A stretch of 64,000 nt of DNA from Lunularia cruciata (lineage: Eukaryota > Streptophyta > Marchantiopsida > Lunulariales > Lunulariaceae). The stretch is from assembly GCA_948567375.1 (NCBI GenBank), contig OX419756.1:62040552-62104551 (forward strand), written 5' to 3'. This document shows positions 36,525 through 47,252 of this stretch, piece by piece. Position 1 is the stretch's first letter; each line of letters begins with the position of its first letter. The notes under the pieces are model-generated. The model was given only the letters and a program-made list of their open reading frames with translations, did not search any database and was not told the DNA's origin. A program made the translations under genes and the position numbers.

Positions 36525-36810
36525 TGTAAAAGAACAAGGAGATAAATAAGAGAACGGAAGACTGGATTGAAAGGTCACATTGAGACTTGTCACATTGGGA
36601 CTATTGAATGAAGGAAACTCCAAATGCCTAGCATGAGCTTTGGCTTTGGTATTTAAAGGGAACATACAAGGCTCTTGGGAACCTTCATGAGCAGCCTTCT
36701 TAGAGTGCAAGCTAAGCTAACCAAAACATTCTTATAAATCTTGGCTAATTTTGCCTATTTGCTACTTTGTCGGTCTCAACTAACTCATCTGTAATCTCCA
36801 TATTGTAACA
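36525..36810 (-). repeat. Shortened chromovirus LTR
   Basis: Same family as 16678-17161 but about 200 bp shorter: most of the AAGCTT-rich array is gone. Ends are TGTTACAATATGGAG (minus start, one base changed) and TTTTACA. A TATA-like site is present near 36650 in minus sense. Confidence 0.7.
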
Positions 36811-38090
36811 CCTTTGGAGCTGTGCATTCAAGGAAGGGTAATATGCATCTTTGTAGTAGAAGTTTTTAGAGTGAAAGAGAGTATGATGTGAAGTGAACCA
36901 TCAACTTCAAAATTAATTTGGAAGCTATCTGTTGTGAATGTGATCTTTAGTTTTCCCTTTTCCATAGTGTGCCATAGGCTAACATTACACTCTTTTAGGA
37001 GTGGTTTCTGCCCAAGAGGTTAAACAAAAAACAATAAATGAATTGTAGCTTAGTGATTCTCTTCATATTTGGTCACTTGGATATTTGAAGGAACTGCATT
37101 TCCTTACCAACTTTAGTAGTATTGGTTTGACAACAAGTCACCATAATTCAATATTGACAATATTTATCATGTGCTTCAAAAACTGAAAATAATCTTAAAA
37201 TCATATATTGATAATGTTAATTCAATCTAGAAATCTAATTTAGAATATAATAATATCTAATTTAGAATATAATTTAGAAGATTGAAAATATACATTCAAA
37301 TAAGTAGATTTCCATAATATTTTTTTTATTAAAAATAAAAGAAAATATTATTTGATATATTGAAATGAGGAAATTAGTAATATTAAAGTTTGCTGTAAAA
37401 GACATAGAAATCACACACTAGAAAATATAGATGATCAAATCAACATTGGTTTAATTTTGTTATTAAAAAATAATTATGATTATGCATTAATATTTTAGAA
37501 AGTGTGAATATGGGATGAAGATTCATTTTATATTTATAATTTTTGCACAAATGATATTAAATGCAAGCATTGAAAAAAATAAATATCAATAAAGATGAAA
37601 ATACAAAATATTTTAGGTCAATATTTATTTATTCTAGAGAATAAATTATTTTCCACTACTAATATAAAAAAATTTAAAATTTTTAACATTATAATCCAAA
37701 ATTTTAAAGTAATACTATATTCAATATAAGTCAGCATGGAACAAATCATCATGTGACATATCAATAGACAAAACAGTCTTCTTATTTGATATGTTAAGGA
37801 AAGTCCAAGAATTTGAATATACATCTCATTGTAAAAATAATTGATTATTATTCATGGTAGCCAAAACTCAACAAAGTAAGAGAGTGCTTTTCTTGATAGC
37901 CTATGGAGATTGACAAAAACAAAGGTTCACATTATACAACTCTAGAAGATTGTTTACAATTATTCAAGAAGGTAAATGTTGTAATCAAAATCAAAATATC
38001 TTTGTCATTGTCTCTCCAAAACACCAATGGTCTAGAGTGGCACCAAGGCATAACATCACCTACATCTAGCATTTTAGTTTAAGAATGGTT
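36811..38090. repeat. AT-rich dispersed repeat E, copy C
   Basis: Third copy of repeat E, shorter than A and B at its right side. It ends where an RT remnant of the methyltransferase-PHD gypsy family begins. Confidence 0.7.
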
Positions 38091-38129
38091 AGATATGTGT
38101 TTCTCTTGGGTGTTCTCCTATCTTTGGAA

Positions 38130-38800
38130 TATTACATGAGCAAGCATTGATTCAAAGTAGGAGTCAAGACTTTTTTTGAGCTTGGTTTGGTGGAGATCTC
38201 ACATGGAGAGTATGCTTCAGCCATAATGAAGCCATCCAAGAAGGATATGCATGGCAATTACATAGATAGGCAAATGTATGCGGATTACTATCATATCAAC
38301 CAATAGATTAGTATTGATTGATGTGTCATGCTTACATCAAAACAGATCTTTGATGCAATTGGATATGAAAAGGTCTTCAATACATTGGATCTTGAAATAG
38401 GATATCATCGATTGCCAGTCAAGAAGGAAAACAACTCCAAGACAATATCTTTGGCTATTGATCTTCACAAGATGGATGTACTGTATTAGTGGCAATTCTT
38501 ATTATGTGGGTGGAAGAATGCATTTGTTGAGTTCCAAATAAGTAGGAAAAAATTGTAGTAAGATTGAGTCTGCTCAATGTTATATTGATGACATGTTGGT
38601 CTATACTACGACCATGGAAGAGCATGAAAGACATTAGTTGGAAGTGTTTGAGAGATTGAGCTCTCATGGACTCAAATTACATCATATGAAGTGAAGATTC
38701 TTCCAAGAGTAGGTTGATTATTTCAGTCACACTATCTATCGTAGCTGACTTGGTGCTCAAAGGACCAAGGTGGAGATTATTGCATATTGTTGTGAAATGG
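38130..38800 (+). pseudogene. RT remnant of the methyltransferase-PHD gypsy family
   Basis: Plus strand reads LVEISHGEYASAIMKPSKKD, then MYADYYHIN and, in frame, IFDAIGYEKVFNTLDLEIGYH. A WQFLLCGWKNAF stretch follows, and later YIDDMLVYT (the catalytic YxDD box) near 38585. The first part aligns residue for residue with the RT start downstream of the methyltransferase at 58640-58838, so the two fragments belong to one family. Several stops and at least one frameshift are present. The opening Ser-Pro-Ile-Val-type motif and the YIDD are typical of Ty3/gypsy RT. Confidence 0.75.
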
Positions 38801-39318
38801 ACTGCTTAATCATTGTAAAACCAATTTGATCAGGTTTTTATATGGTCTTTCTAAATTTCTATAGTCCATATTATGGTGAGACCTTTGAGTTGAAATTCCC
38901 CTTTGGCCCAGAAGAGTTCTTCCTGAAGGAGAAAATTTGCATAGACCTTTGTGGTGATACAAACCTCCATGGTTGCAGATCTTTGTGAAGGACATATCAA
39001 TACTTACATGTGCAAATGAGGTTTTCTTTACCTCATTGGAGCTATCTTCTCAAGGGCTTTCCATAGAAATAAGAATTTTCGTGTTTAGAGCTCTATAATA
39101 AAAGTTATGACCATCTAAATACAGATTAAGGTTGGAAACTATTGGGATGACACCATGACACCTTTGGCCTAGAACAAACCTTTGGGTAAGAAACACCATA
39201 GTGTACATTTTGGGATCGACATATCCATGTTTATAGGTCCAAATTGAGAATGATTTTTTTTTTTGGAAGTGTCTTGTCAAGGGCTCCATTGACATAAAAA
39301 ACATGGCATCTAGAGCTA
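38801..39318. other. Unassigned, with LTR-like fragments
   Basis: TCTTCTCAAGGGCTTTCCAT near 39045 recurs at about 41805, and a weaker form (CTTGTCAAGGGCTCCATTGA) lies near 39275. This points to partial LTR-derived sequence. No coding potential is recognised. Confidence 0.3.
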
Positions 39319-39602
39319 TGTAACCAAGTTTCTAAAAGGAAGCTTCTAGAAGCTTCTAACTAGCTTAGCTTGCATGCTAAGTAGGTGGTTCCTAGAAAAG
39401 CTTCTTGAGAAGCTTCCCGGTTTTTTAGCTTGCACTCCAAGAAAGCACTCAAGGAAGCTTCTTGAGAAGCTTTTAAAGAGCCTTGTATGCTCTTTATATA
39501 TATCAAAGCAAGCTCATGCTAGGCACCCAAAGTTTCACACACTCAAGTATCCCAAGTGATCTTCCCTTCTCCTATTGCTCTCCTTGATCTTGGTCTTTTT
39601 CA
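39319..39602 (+). repeat. Chromovirus-type LTR, plus orientation, shortened
   Basis: Runs TGTAACCAAG...GGTCTTTTTCA, the same family as 43313-43738 but inverted and with a reduced AAGCTTCTTGAGAAGCTT array. A TATA box (CTTTATATATATC) lies at 39492. No target duplication found. Confidence 0.65.
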
Positions 39603-40442
39603 TGCATCCTCTAGTTCTATTGCTATGTTTAATGAGTTCTCCTCCTTCTTTGGAATTTTAAAATGATTCTTGAACTGACCAAGATTATTGCAATTCCAAC
39701 ACATAATTACTTTACATACTCCCTTGCAACCTGTTGATTCACTTCTCTTCCAATGCATAATTTCTTTACATTCTTCCTTGCAACCGTTGATTTTCTTCTC
39801 TTCCTTGACTATGAACTCATGGAAGCTTTTTCCTTGTACTCTCAACAAATAGTACCACATTTTAAAATTCTGAAGAATGTGTTTATAGATATCTTTATTG
39901 AGAATCAAGTCTCATATACTTTCAAACTTGAGATCACTTGATCCTAATAAATTATTCATTATTGTGGCTATTTCTTGCTGACTATCAGATAATGAAGATA
40001 ATAGCAGAAATGCTTAAACTTCATCATCAAAATTGATCTTCATAGATTGGATTCTTGAAGTGATTGACTTGAAATAATTCAAGTAATCTTGAATTGATGC
40101 ACCTTCTTTCATCCTTATGTTGATTAATTATCAAATCAAGTATATCTTGTTTAAGGCTAAAGGTCTCTTATACATATTTTATAATGTCTTAATCAACCCA
40201 TGAGTGGTCTTCTCATGGACAAGGTTGTATGCACATTTCTTGCCAATTTCAATCTGACCATGCCCAAGGCTTATCAATCTAGAAGCTCCCAATCAATTTT
40301 TTCCATCTTTTTTGGCTTTTCTACCTTAAGAGGTAGGTGTAGCCTCTTCTTATATTCTCAATTTTTATCTTCCAAAAATCCTTACCATTGAACACATCAA
40401 TTTTGACTTTTCTATCTTCTACCATCTTTCTCCTTGCTCTCC
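39603..40442 (-). pseudogene. Ty1/copia gag remnant with zinc knuckle
   Basis: The 102-codon minus frame 39908-39600 ends with CWNCNNLGQFKNHFKIPKK, a CCHC knuckle with His and last Cys positions replaced, followed by an acidic tail. This is typical of copia gag. Upstream minus-strand sequence to 40442 is frame-broken gag. A primer-binding site and LTR follow at higher coordinates. Confidence 0.65.
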
Positions 40443-40790
40443 AAAACCAATGCTCAAATACCACTTGTTGTGAGAAATCAAATTGGATTGAGAGAACAAT
40501 TAATAAAATTTTAGCTATTCTATGAGCAAAAAATCATTCATCAATCTAGTAAGGAGAAGCATGCATAGAATTTACACAAATTTCACTTTAGCATCTTCTA
40601 CCATTGTTCCACACTCTCTCTCCAAAACAAACACTCTAATACCACTTGTTCTCATAAATCAAATTGGATTGAGAGAACAATGAAATACAAGTCTAGCTAT
40701 TCTATGAGAAAAAAATCATTCATCAATCTAGGAAGGAGAAGCATGCATAGAAATTGCATAAATTTCATGGGGTTTGGCCAACATCTGCTT
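40405..40790. repeat. Tandem duplication (~186 bp) of a copia PBS/LTR junction
   Basis: ATACCACTTGTT followed by AAATCAAATTGGATTGAGAG occurs at about 40454 and 40640, and the whole ~186-bp unit is repeated once. The unit spans gag leader, primer-binding site and LTR end. Confidence 0.7.
40443..40460 (-). other. Copia primer-binding site
   Basis: On the minus strand, LTR end CTCACAACA is followed by AG and TGGTATTTGAGCATTGG, close to the complement of the initiator tRNA-Met 3' end (TGGTATCAGAGC) used by many plant copia elements. A second copy sits about 186 bp away near 40640 (TGGTATTAGAG) because this junction is tandemly duplicated. Confidence 0.6.
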
Positions 40791-40822
40791 TTGTCCATAA
40801 ATGCATAGGATTTCATTCATTC

Positions 40823-41035
40823 AAGAAGTGTGAAAAATCTCAACTAAACACCAATTCTACAATATTTATATACACTTGCACTTGTCATCCCTTATCTAGT
40901 TTTGGAATGTGTGGTGCCAATCAATCAATTGGTGGTGCAAGACCAATTGGCACCACACATTCCCAAACTAGATAAGGGATGGCAAGTGCAAGTGTATATA
41001 AATATCGTAGAGTTGGTGTTTAGTTGAGATTTTTC
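40823..41035. repeat. Large inverted repeat in copia LTR sequence
   Basis: The left arm (about 40823-40920, ending TTTGGAATGTGTGGTGCCAAT) and the right arm (about 40942-41035, starting ATTGGCACCACACATTCC) are near-perfect reverse complements of ~95 bp, separated by about 20 bp. Both arms are copia LTR sequence, so two LTR pieces now face each other. Confidence 0.8.
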
Positions 41036-41574
41036 TTAGCTTCAAGTCACCTAGATAGAGTGGCAAAACTATGGTGGCAATTCTAGGCAGAGCAAACTCA
41101 ATGAAAATTTTTTGCTCAAATTTTAACATGAGAAGACTTTAAGAGTGTGGTCATTGGGCAAATCCAAGCTATGAAGGATGAATGTGCTATGGGAGATCAA
41201 CTGGTAGAATTGATAGATCAATTCAATGAGAACTTACATTTCTTAATTCCAAGACACCATGATGTTGATTCCAAACATACAAGAAGGTGAAGCTTTGGAT
41301 TGGTTTGTGAGAGGTTCAAAATTAGCAACAAATTGGATACAACCATGTGCAAACCTAAACATCTCAAAGAACCCATGCAAAAGAGTCCTTTGTTATTATA
41401 AATTGGTCTTGACCTAGACCTTCACAAAACTTGTAAGCACACCAAGCATGGATTGATGAGCCAACACCAATGGAGATTGATGCAATAGAGACCAATAGAG
41501 ACCATTTGGCATGGCAACCAAGAATGGTTATGATAAAATGTTGGTTGCTTTTATTGTTGTCAATGTGTGTTAAG
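41036..41574 (+). pseudogene. Probable copia gag fragment
   Basis: Broken frames on the plus strand, including a Cys-rich CWLLLLSMCVKC stretch near 41550 that could be a decayed zinc knuckle. It lies between two copia LTR pieces. Weak. Confidence 0.3.
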
Positions 41575-42229
41575 TGTGGAGTCTGATTAATTATGGAAAT
41601 GCTCTAAAAACAAATATCCTACATGAATTTTGAAGAGTCAATACAAGACAAATCTTTGATAGGACTGTAGAAGTGTAAGCACGGGATAGATCTTCAAATT
41701 ACAAGATTCAATATATGGAAGTGCACAAAAAGATAGTTCAGATCATGGCTGATTTCTCTATGAATACAAATGTATATGAGATATGCCTTATCTTGTTGGA
41801 AATGTCTTCTCAAGGGCTTTCCATAGACATCAAGATCATAGAAAAGATCTTGAAATTTGGGATAATATCTTAGGGGATTGCAGGAGCTGTAGGATTGCAT
41901 GTGGGATCAGCTATGGGACTTGCAATGGCTCCCATGGGATTCTACTATGGGGTATCAAGATTCCACTATGAAAATAGCTCTTGTGGAAATGTATCCTATG
42001 GGAAGTTGTGGGAATGGTCCCACTTGCAAAACTTTGTGAGGTGACATGTATCAATTGGTACCAAACAATCTATGCAAGATGCAAGACCAATTGGAATGGA
42101 ACAAACAATCTATGCAAGATGCATCAAACAATTGCATGTATCAATTTGGTACCAATTGATACATGTCACCTCACAAAGTTTTTCAAGTGGGACCATTCCC
42201 ACAGCTTCCTATAGGATACATTTCCACAT
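41575..42229 (+). repeat. Copia LTR, plus orientation, ending in an inverted repeat
   Basis: Starts TGTGGAGTCTGATTAATT like the minus LTRs at 14471 and 25686. Its right part contains an ~82-bp inverted repeat: 41979-42063 against 42145-42226 (arms begin GGAAATGTATCC and end GGATACATTTCCA). The spacer holds a short tandem repeat of AACAATCTATGCAAGATGCA. It joins the gypsy RNase H fragment at 42230. Confidence 0.7.
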
Positions 42230-43312
42230 GATGAGGGGAAGGAGTTTGTGGTGGCCTATGCTAGTCGCTCCAACAATTCAGTGGACGCAAAGTACAGTTC
42301 ATATGAGGGAGAGTGCTTTGCAACAATATGGGCAATAGCACATCTCCAATGTTACCTATTTGGTAACCCTTCACTCTCATCATTGATCATCAGCCACTGA
42401 AGTGGTTGATGGACTTTGACAAGCTTTCAAGGAAGCTTGCACGATGGGCTTTGATTTTACAAGAGTATGATTTCATGGTTATTCACAAACCTAGAGTGGT
42501 GACCATGATACAAATGGGTTGAGTAGAAACCACCCATGTCCTAGGCAGTAAGATCAGACCCAAGCATGTTGGCATGGTGAGACAGATGAGGAGATGATGC
42601 TAGGTTGGCATGCATCTACCTTTCTTTGTGATATTTTTGAGGCTTTGTTGGTATCTCTCTCATTGCATACAGTAGGAGTTATTGAGGTCACAGATCCAAA
42701 GAGTGGAGATAGTGATATAGTTCAACAAGACATTTATGATGATGTCTTAGTGGTAGACTATCTTTGCACTAGTGTTGTGGGTAGCACAGTTGGGGCCAAG
42801 GAGAGAGACAATGTTCTTTAGCAAGCTATGCAGTTCAGACTGGAGGGCATACACCTTCTTTGTGTATGGGAGGATGGTAGAGTGAGAGTAGTACCACTTC
42901 CATCTCAGAGGCCATATTTGGTTTGTCATGCTCATGAGGAGCTAGGACATTTTGGAGTAAAGCATACATATATCTTGCTCTATTGTCATTATTGGTGGCA
43001 CGGTATGTAGACCAATGTATAATATTTTGTTGTGAGATGTGTGGTTTGTGACCAAGTTAGAGCATCATGTAATGCTCCTACGCCACAATGACACCCATTA
43101 CCTATCATGGGGTTGGGATATTGCTAGAATTTGGACTTTGCTGGATCTTTATCATTGATTCTAAGACATCATTGATATGTTTTGGTGATGGTGGAGCACT
43201 TTTCCAAGTGGATTGAGTTTGAGTGGCACTTCTTGGAGAGTCTAGTGAAGGGATAACTTACCTGTTCTTGGATTGAGTTCTTAGTCATTTTGGTGCACTA
43301 GTTGAGATTTTG
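42230..43312 (+). pseudogene. RNase H and integrase N-half, methyltransferase-PHD gypsy family
   Basis: RNase H: EFVVAYASRSNNSVDAKYSS, then ATIWAIAHLQCYLFGNP; a one-base deletion at about 42370 shifts the frame before the DH-P-KW box. Linker 42594-42820. Integrase zinc finger of HHCC type at 42930-43060 (AHEELGHFG, then CVVCDQVRA). Catalytic core begins MGLGY...LDFAG near 43110-43150 with the first Asp in place, then FSKWIE. The frame runs to GALVEIL, where a chromovirus is inserted at 43313; integrase resumes in the same frame at 51905 with ADQGIEF. Stops are scattered. In an intact element this enzyme inserts the cDNA into chromatin. Confidence 0.85.
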
Positions 43313-43738
43313 TGTAAAAGACCGTGACCAAGGAGAGAAATAGGAGAATGGAAGCTCACATTGGGACACTTGAATGAGGGAAAACTCTAAATGCCTAGCA
43401 TGAGCTTCAGCTCTTGTATTTATAGGGATCATACAAGGCTCTTGAGAAGCTTCTTAAGAAGCTTCCTTACCCCGCTTTCTTGGAGTGCAAGCAAAGTTAA
43501 TTGGGAAGCTTCTCATGAAGCTTCCTTCTAGAAGTCTCTTACTTGGCATGCAAGCTAAGCTAGTAGGAACCTTCTAGAAGTTTCCTTCTAGTAGCTACTT
43601 ACTTGAGGTGCAAGCTAAGCTAGCCGGGAAGCCTCCCAAGAAGCTTCTTAGATACTTTTGGAATATTCTAGGCTAATTTGTCTTATTTTCTACTTTGTTA
43701 GCCCTACTAACTTTGACGCTAAAATCTATATTGTTACA
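43313..43738 (-). repeat. 3' LTR of the minus chromovirus
   Basis: 426 bp, TGTAACA...GGTCTTTTACA on the minus strand. TATA-like CCTATAAATAC near 43420 (minus sense), then a likely transcribed R region. Upstream (minus) are ~55-bp units with AAGCTTCC and GCAAGCTAAGCTAG. Confidence 0.9.
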
Positions 43739-43742
43739 TATT

Positions 43743-44715
43743 CTCCCACCACTAGTTGGTGACGTCCTTTCCACCATTGAAGCTTCAAACTCCTAGATGG
43801 CCATTCATGCATTCTGGAGGTGAGAAAGAGGTTCCCATGTGGCATCATGAAGGAGGTACCCTTTCCAAAGGACCTTGTATTCCGTATGTTGTTGGCATCC
43901 TCGTTGAATGTGGCAACGTGAAAGGTATGATTAACTTTGTTCTCCTCATGATCATTGATAGGGATGGGAGGAGGAGGAGGAGATTAGACACAAGAAGAAA
44001 AAGAAGATGGGTTAGGAACAAAGGGTTTCAACTTGGAAATGTGAAAGATAGGGTGGATACGCATATGACAAGGTAAGGCAAGTTGATAAGCAATACGAGA
44101 GATGATTTGGGTGACCTCAAAGGGTCCTATCCAATTAGGGGCAAGTTTACAAACTAGGGTATCAAGTGGGAGGGGTAGGTTATTAGAGGATAACATGACT
44201 TTATCACCAACTTCAAAGGTGAGATCATGATGATCGTGGTCCGCATAATGTTTTTGACAATTTTGAGCAACAAGGAGGTGAGATTTGGCTTGTTGGAGAG
44301 ATTGAGATATAGTGGTCAATAAGGTTGAAGTATGAGGGACCTCAGATGGAGTAGTAGAAAGAAGAGAATCAACAACAAGCGGATCTTGGCCAAAATTGAG
44401 AAGGAAGGAAGAAAATCCGGTGCTTGCATGTTTGGAATTATTGTAGGCAATTTTTGCAACTGTAAGATATTCATCCCAATTGGTATAGTGTACATTGACA
44501 AAGACATGCAACATATCCTCCAAGTTACAATTTGCACGTTTGGTTTGTCCATCAATTTGAGGATGATAGGCCGTGGACAAAGCAAGCTTGGTGCTGTGTA
44601 TTTGGAAGAGTGCTTGCCAAAACTTCCATGAATCATGGATCATGGTCGGAGATGAGTACATGTGGCATCCCATGATACTTGAAAACATTGTTGAAGTAGA
44701 TTTGTGCTAAGGTTG
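43743..44715 (-). pseudogene. Chromovirus integrase C-half and chromodomain
   Basis: The 234-codon minus frame at 44688-43984 contains STAYHPQIDGQTKRANCNLE (the third catalytic residue of D-D-E is Lys here), the AYNNSKHASTGFSSF region and GPFEVTQIISRIAYQL, the GPY/F module that identifies chromoviruses. At 43900-43780, in another frame, EYKVLWKGYLLHDATWEP is a chromodomain core; such domains steer integration toward modified histones. The first two catalytic Asp residues are beyond the break at 44715. The frameshift between integrase and chromodomain and the Lys show it is inactive. Confidence 0.9.
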
Positions 44716-45466
44716 TGTAATACCAAGAGCTAGCCATATGATCTAGATGTGAAATTTGGTTTGGTAACATCTAAAATGATGTTATACCTGATGGTCAAAA
44801 TAGATAAAATAGAAGTATCACCAAAAGAGTACTTCTACTAAAAAGGCAGAAACCGAAATAGACTTGAGAACCTTAGCTAGACATATGATTTAAAGGTGAC
44901 AGCTAGACATATGATTTAAAGGTGAGAATTGGTTTGGTAACATCTGGAAGGATGTTACACATGATGGACTAAATAGATCAGAAAGAGGTTTCACCAAAAA
45001 GGGACTTCTACTAAGAGAGGAGGAATTGAAATATGCCTGAAATCTTTGAAGGCAATTTTGGAGGCCTAAACGGATGAATTAGGCCTCAAAAATATCTCCC
45101 CCCCAATGGAGGAAAGGTTGGCCTTTCTCTCCCCCCAACTTTGTCTTGTTGAGAGCTTTCCAATGGTACCTTACTCATGTGATTCTGAGATTCTTACAAG
45201 AAGATTCCCTAAAAGATTCCCTCTGGTCAAAGCTTGTTTGACCAACTAGATAGGACCTAGACCAGACATGTCACCCATCCAAGTAAGTAATCCAAGGGTG
45301 GAGCTTGCTGACATGTCACCTATCTGTGTCCCTAATCCTATGGTGGAGCTTCCTTGGATGAGATCCTCTTTGTCGATATAATAAAGAGAAGGAGCTCCCT
45401 TGGGGCATCGAATGTTGGAGTGTGCAATCTGTGTTTTCTCTCTTCTCTTGTCCTCGGAGCATTACA
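44716..45466 (+). repeat. 5' LTR of the nested chromovirus
   Basis: 751 bp, TGTAATACC...GCATTACA. Contains a 24-bp tandem repeat GCTAGACATATGATTTAAAG at about 44877-44926 that the 3' LTR lacks. A GATATAATAAAGAG TATA-like site is at about 45373-45390. Same family as the solo LTR at 24367-25112. Confidence 0.9.
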
Positions 45467-45467
45467 A

Positions 45468-45479
45468 TGGTATCAGAGC
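45468..45479 (+). other. Primer-binding site, initiator tRNA-Met
   Basis: TGGTATCAGAGC, an exact complement of the 3' end of plant initiator tRNA-Met, one base after the LTR end. Confidence 0.9.
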
Positions 45480-45603
45480 GAGTGTTCTAGTCCAATAGAG
45501 TGGATCACCCCTCTTGGAATAACATGAACTACTGAAACTGAATAATTTGAGGTGGAGAACATAGAAGAATTGCTAAACTTAGGAAGGAATTTAGAGAGCG
45601 GAT

Positions 45604-47090
45604 GGGATGGATGCGCCGGGAGGACAATTTCTTGCACCTAGCTTTCCATTCTCAAATCCATTCCACATCAAGGTTATGTACATCCAGCATGAGCAAATGA
45701 GGGTATCACTAGTTTATCACTTTGGTGCGGAATTCATGGTCAGAGTGATGAACTCACTGAACCCGGTGATTCTATCTGTGGTGATATATGACAGAGAGTG
45801 GGATTTGAAAATCTACATTCTATTATGATAATATGGATATGAATGTCCCAAATCCTCTCCCTATCAACACTCAAGTAGAAATCCGTTATGTAGTGAGGCC
45901 AAAAGTGATGTTTAGAGATTTTGTGGTTAGGAATTTTGGTGAGGAGTATTATCAACAAGTGATAGCTTTTGAGGTCCCAATGGTAGTTCCGATAGTTCGT
46001 GCGCCTTCTAGAGTGATTATATGGACTCTGTATTGAAGAAGACATTAGCAATTGAGTGTTGTAGGAACCATGGATCCGCAGTTGCAAGAGCTGGTGCAAG
46101 GAATGAAAAGGATGTTGAATGAATTTTGAGAGATTAAGATGACCATGGAGACATTACAAAGTCAAGTGTAGATCCTCAAGAACAATCAAGCCATGCAAGA
46201 AGAAGAGCCATCTCAAAACCCAATACCTACGATTGAAGTACTTGGAGAGGCACCCATGCCTACAAACTCTATCAACAATGAGGCCACATTGCTACTCCGG
46301 ATGAAGAAGATCTGCAACATCGAGCCTTACAAGGGGCAGCGTACAATGGGAGTAGTGGAAAATTGGATCTTGAGAATGAATCAATATTTCTGATTGTTCT
46401 CAACAGAGATCATAGAGCATGCTGCAGGCGTGTTTGCATGTAGGTACTTGACCAATAAAGCACTCACATGGTATGATACTTGGGAATGATCCATGCTAGC
46501 AGAGAGAAGGGAGGTCACATGGACAACAATGCAAGGACTGCTAAAGAATTTCCAATCGGTGGATTTTGTGCAGATGGCTCAAACTTGACTATGGAGATTG
46601 AGACAGAAGAATAGCGTACAAGAGTATATGGAGGCATTTTTGGATCTACAAGTTGCAATTACTGACATGAGTCCAGTAGAGTCTCTCAACAATTTCAAAC
46701 GAGGGTTGAAAGAGCGGATTTGCCAAGAAGTCATGGTGCAAAATCCTCGCACGGTATTTGAAGCCATTGCTTGTACGCAAAGAATAGCAGGAGCATTAGG
46801 TGGAGGTGAAGGAGTAGTTCTAGCTCAACATTATCGAGCAAAAATGCCACAGATGGGTGGACCAATGCCAATGAAATTGGGTAATCTTTGATTCCAGGAT
46901 CGAGGAGCACGACCGCTTCAAGAGGAGCGGGGACGGGTAGAAGAACAAAGAGATGGAGTCCCACAAGGAGAAGGGACTTGAGGAGAACAAAGCAATTGTT
47001 ACAATTGTGGCTGTATTGGGCACATATCTACCAATTGTTGCACTCGTTTCCCTAGAGGCCCTTGGCCTTCATACACAGGCGATCTTTGAA
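45604..47090 (+). pseudogene. gag of the nested chromovirus
   Basis: Begins near ATG 45607. The region up to 46060 is frame-broken. 46193-46393 and 46598-46891 hold the capsid domain (Retrotrans_gag): VENWILRMNQYF, ALTWYDTWE, then QEYMEAFLDLQ and FKRGLKERI. A perfect CCHC zinc knuckle CYNCGCIGHISTNC lies at about 46995-47037, in the same frame as the 46598 segment and separated from it by TGA stops that look like CGA-to-TGA changes. Gag forms the particle that packages RNA. Several nonsense codons; no full-length product. Confidence 0.85.
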
Positions 47091-47252
47091 CAACATGGAG
47101 AGGCACATTGAAGAGGAGGAGGTGGAAATCACTTTGGAAAACAAAGATCACTAGTAAAGGTACCTTGCGGCCTTACTGGCTCAATAAGGAAGCAAAGAAG
47201 CAAGGGAAGGAAGAATAATAATGCGCAAAGATCCGAAAAGGCAACCTCACAA

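Noticed and set aside
44316-44636. 106-codon minus frame and a 99-codon plus frame (44332-44631)
   Set aside because: Both are shadows of the chromovirus integrase frame 44688-43984, which has clear homology.
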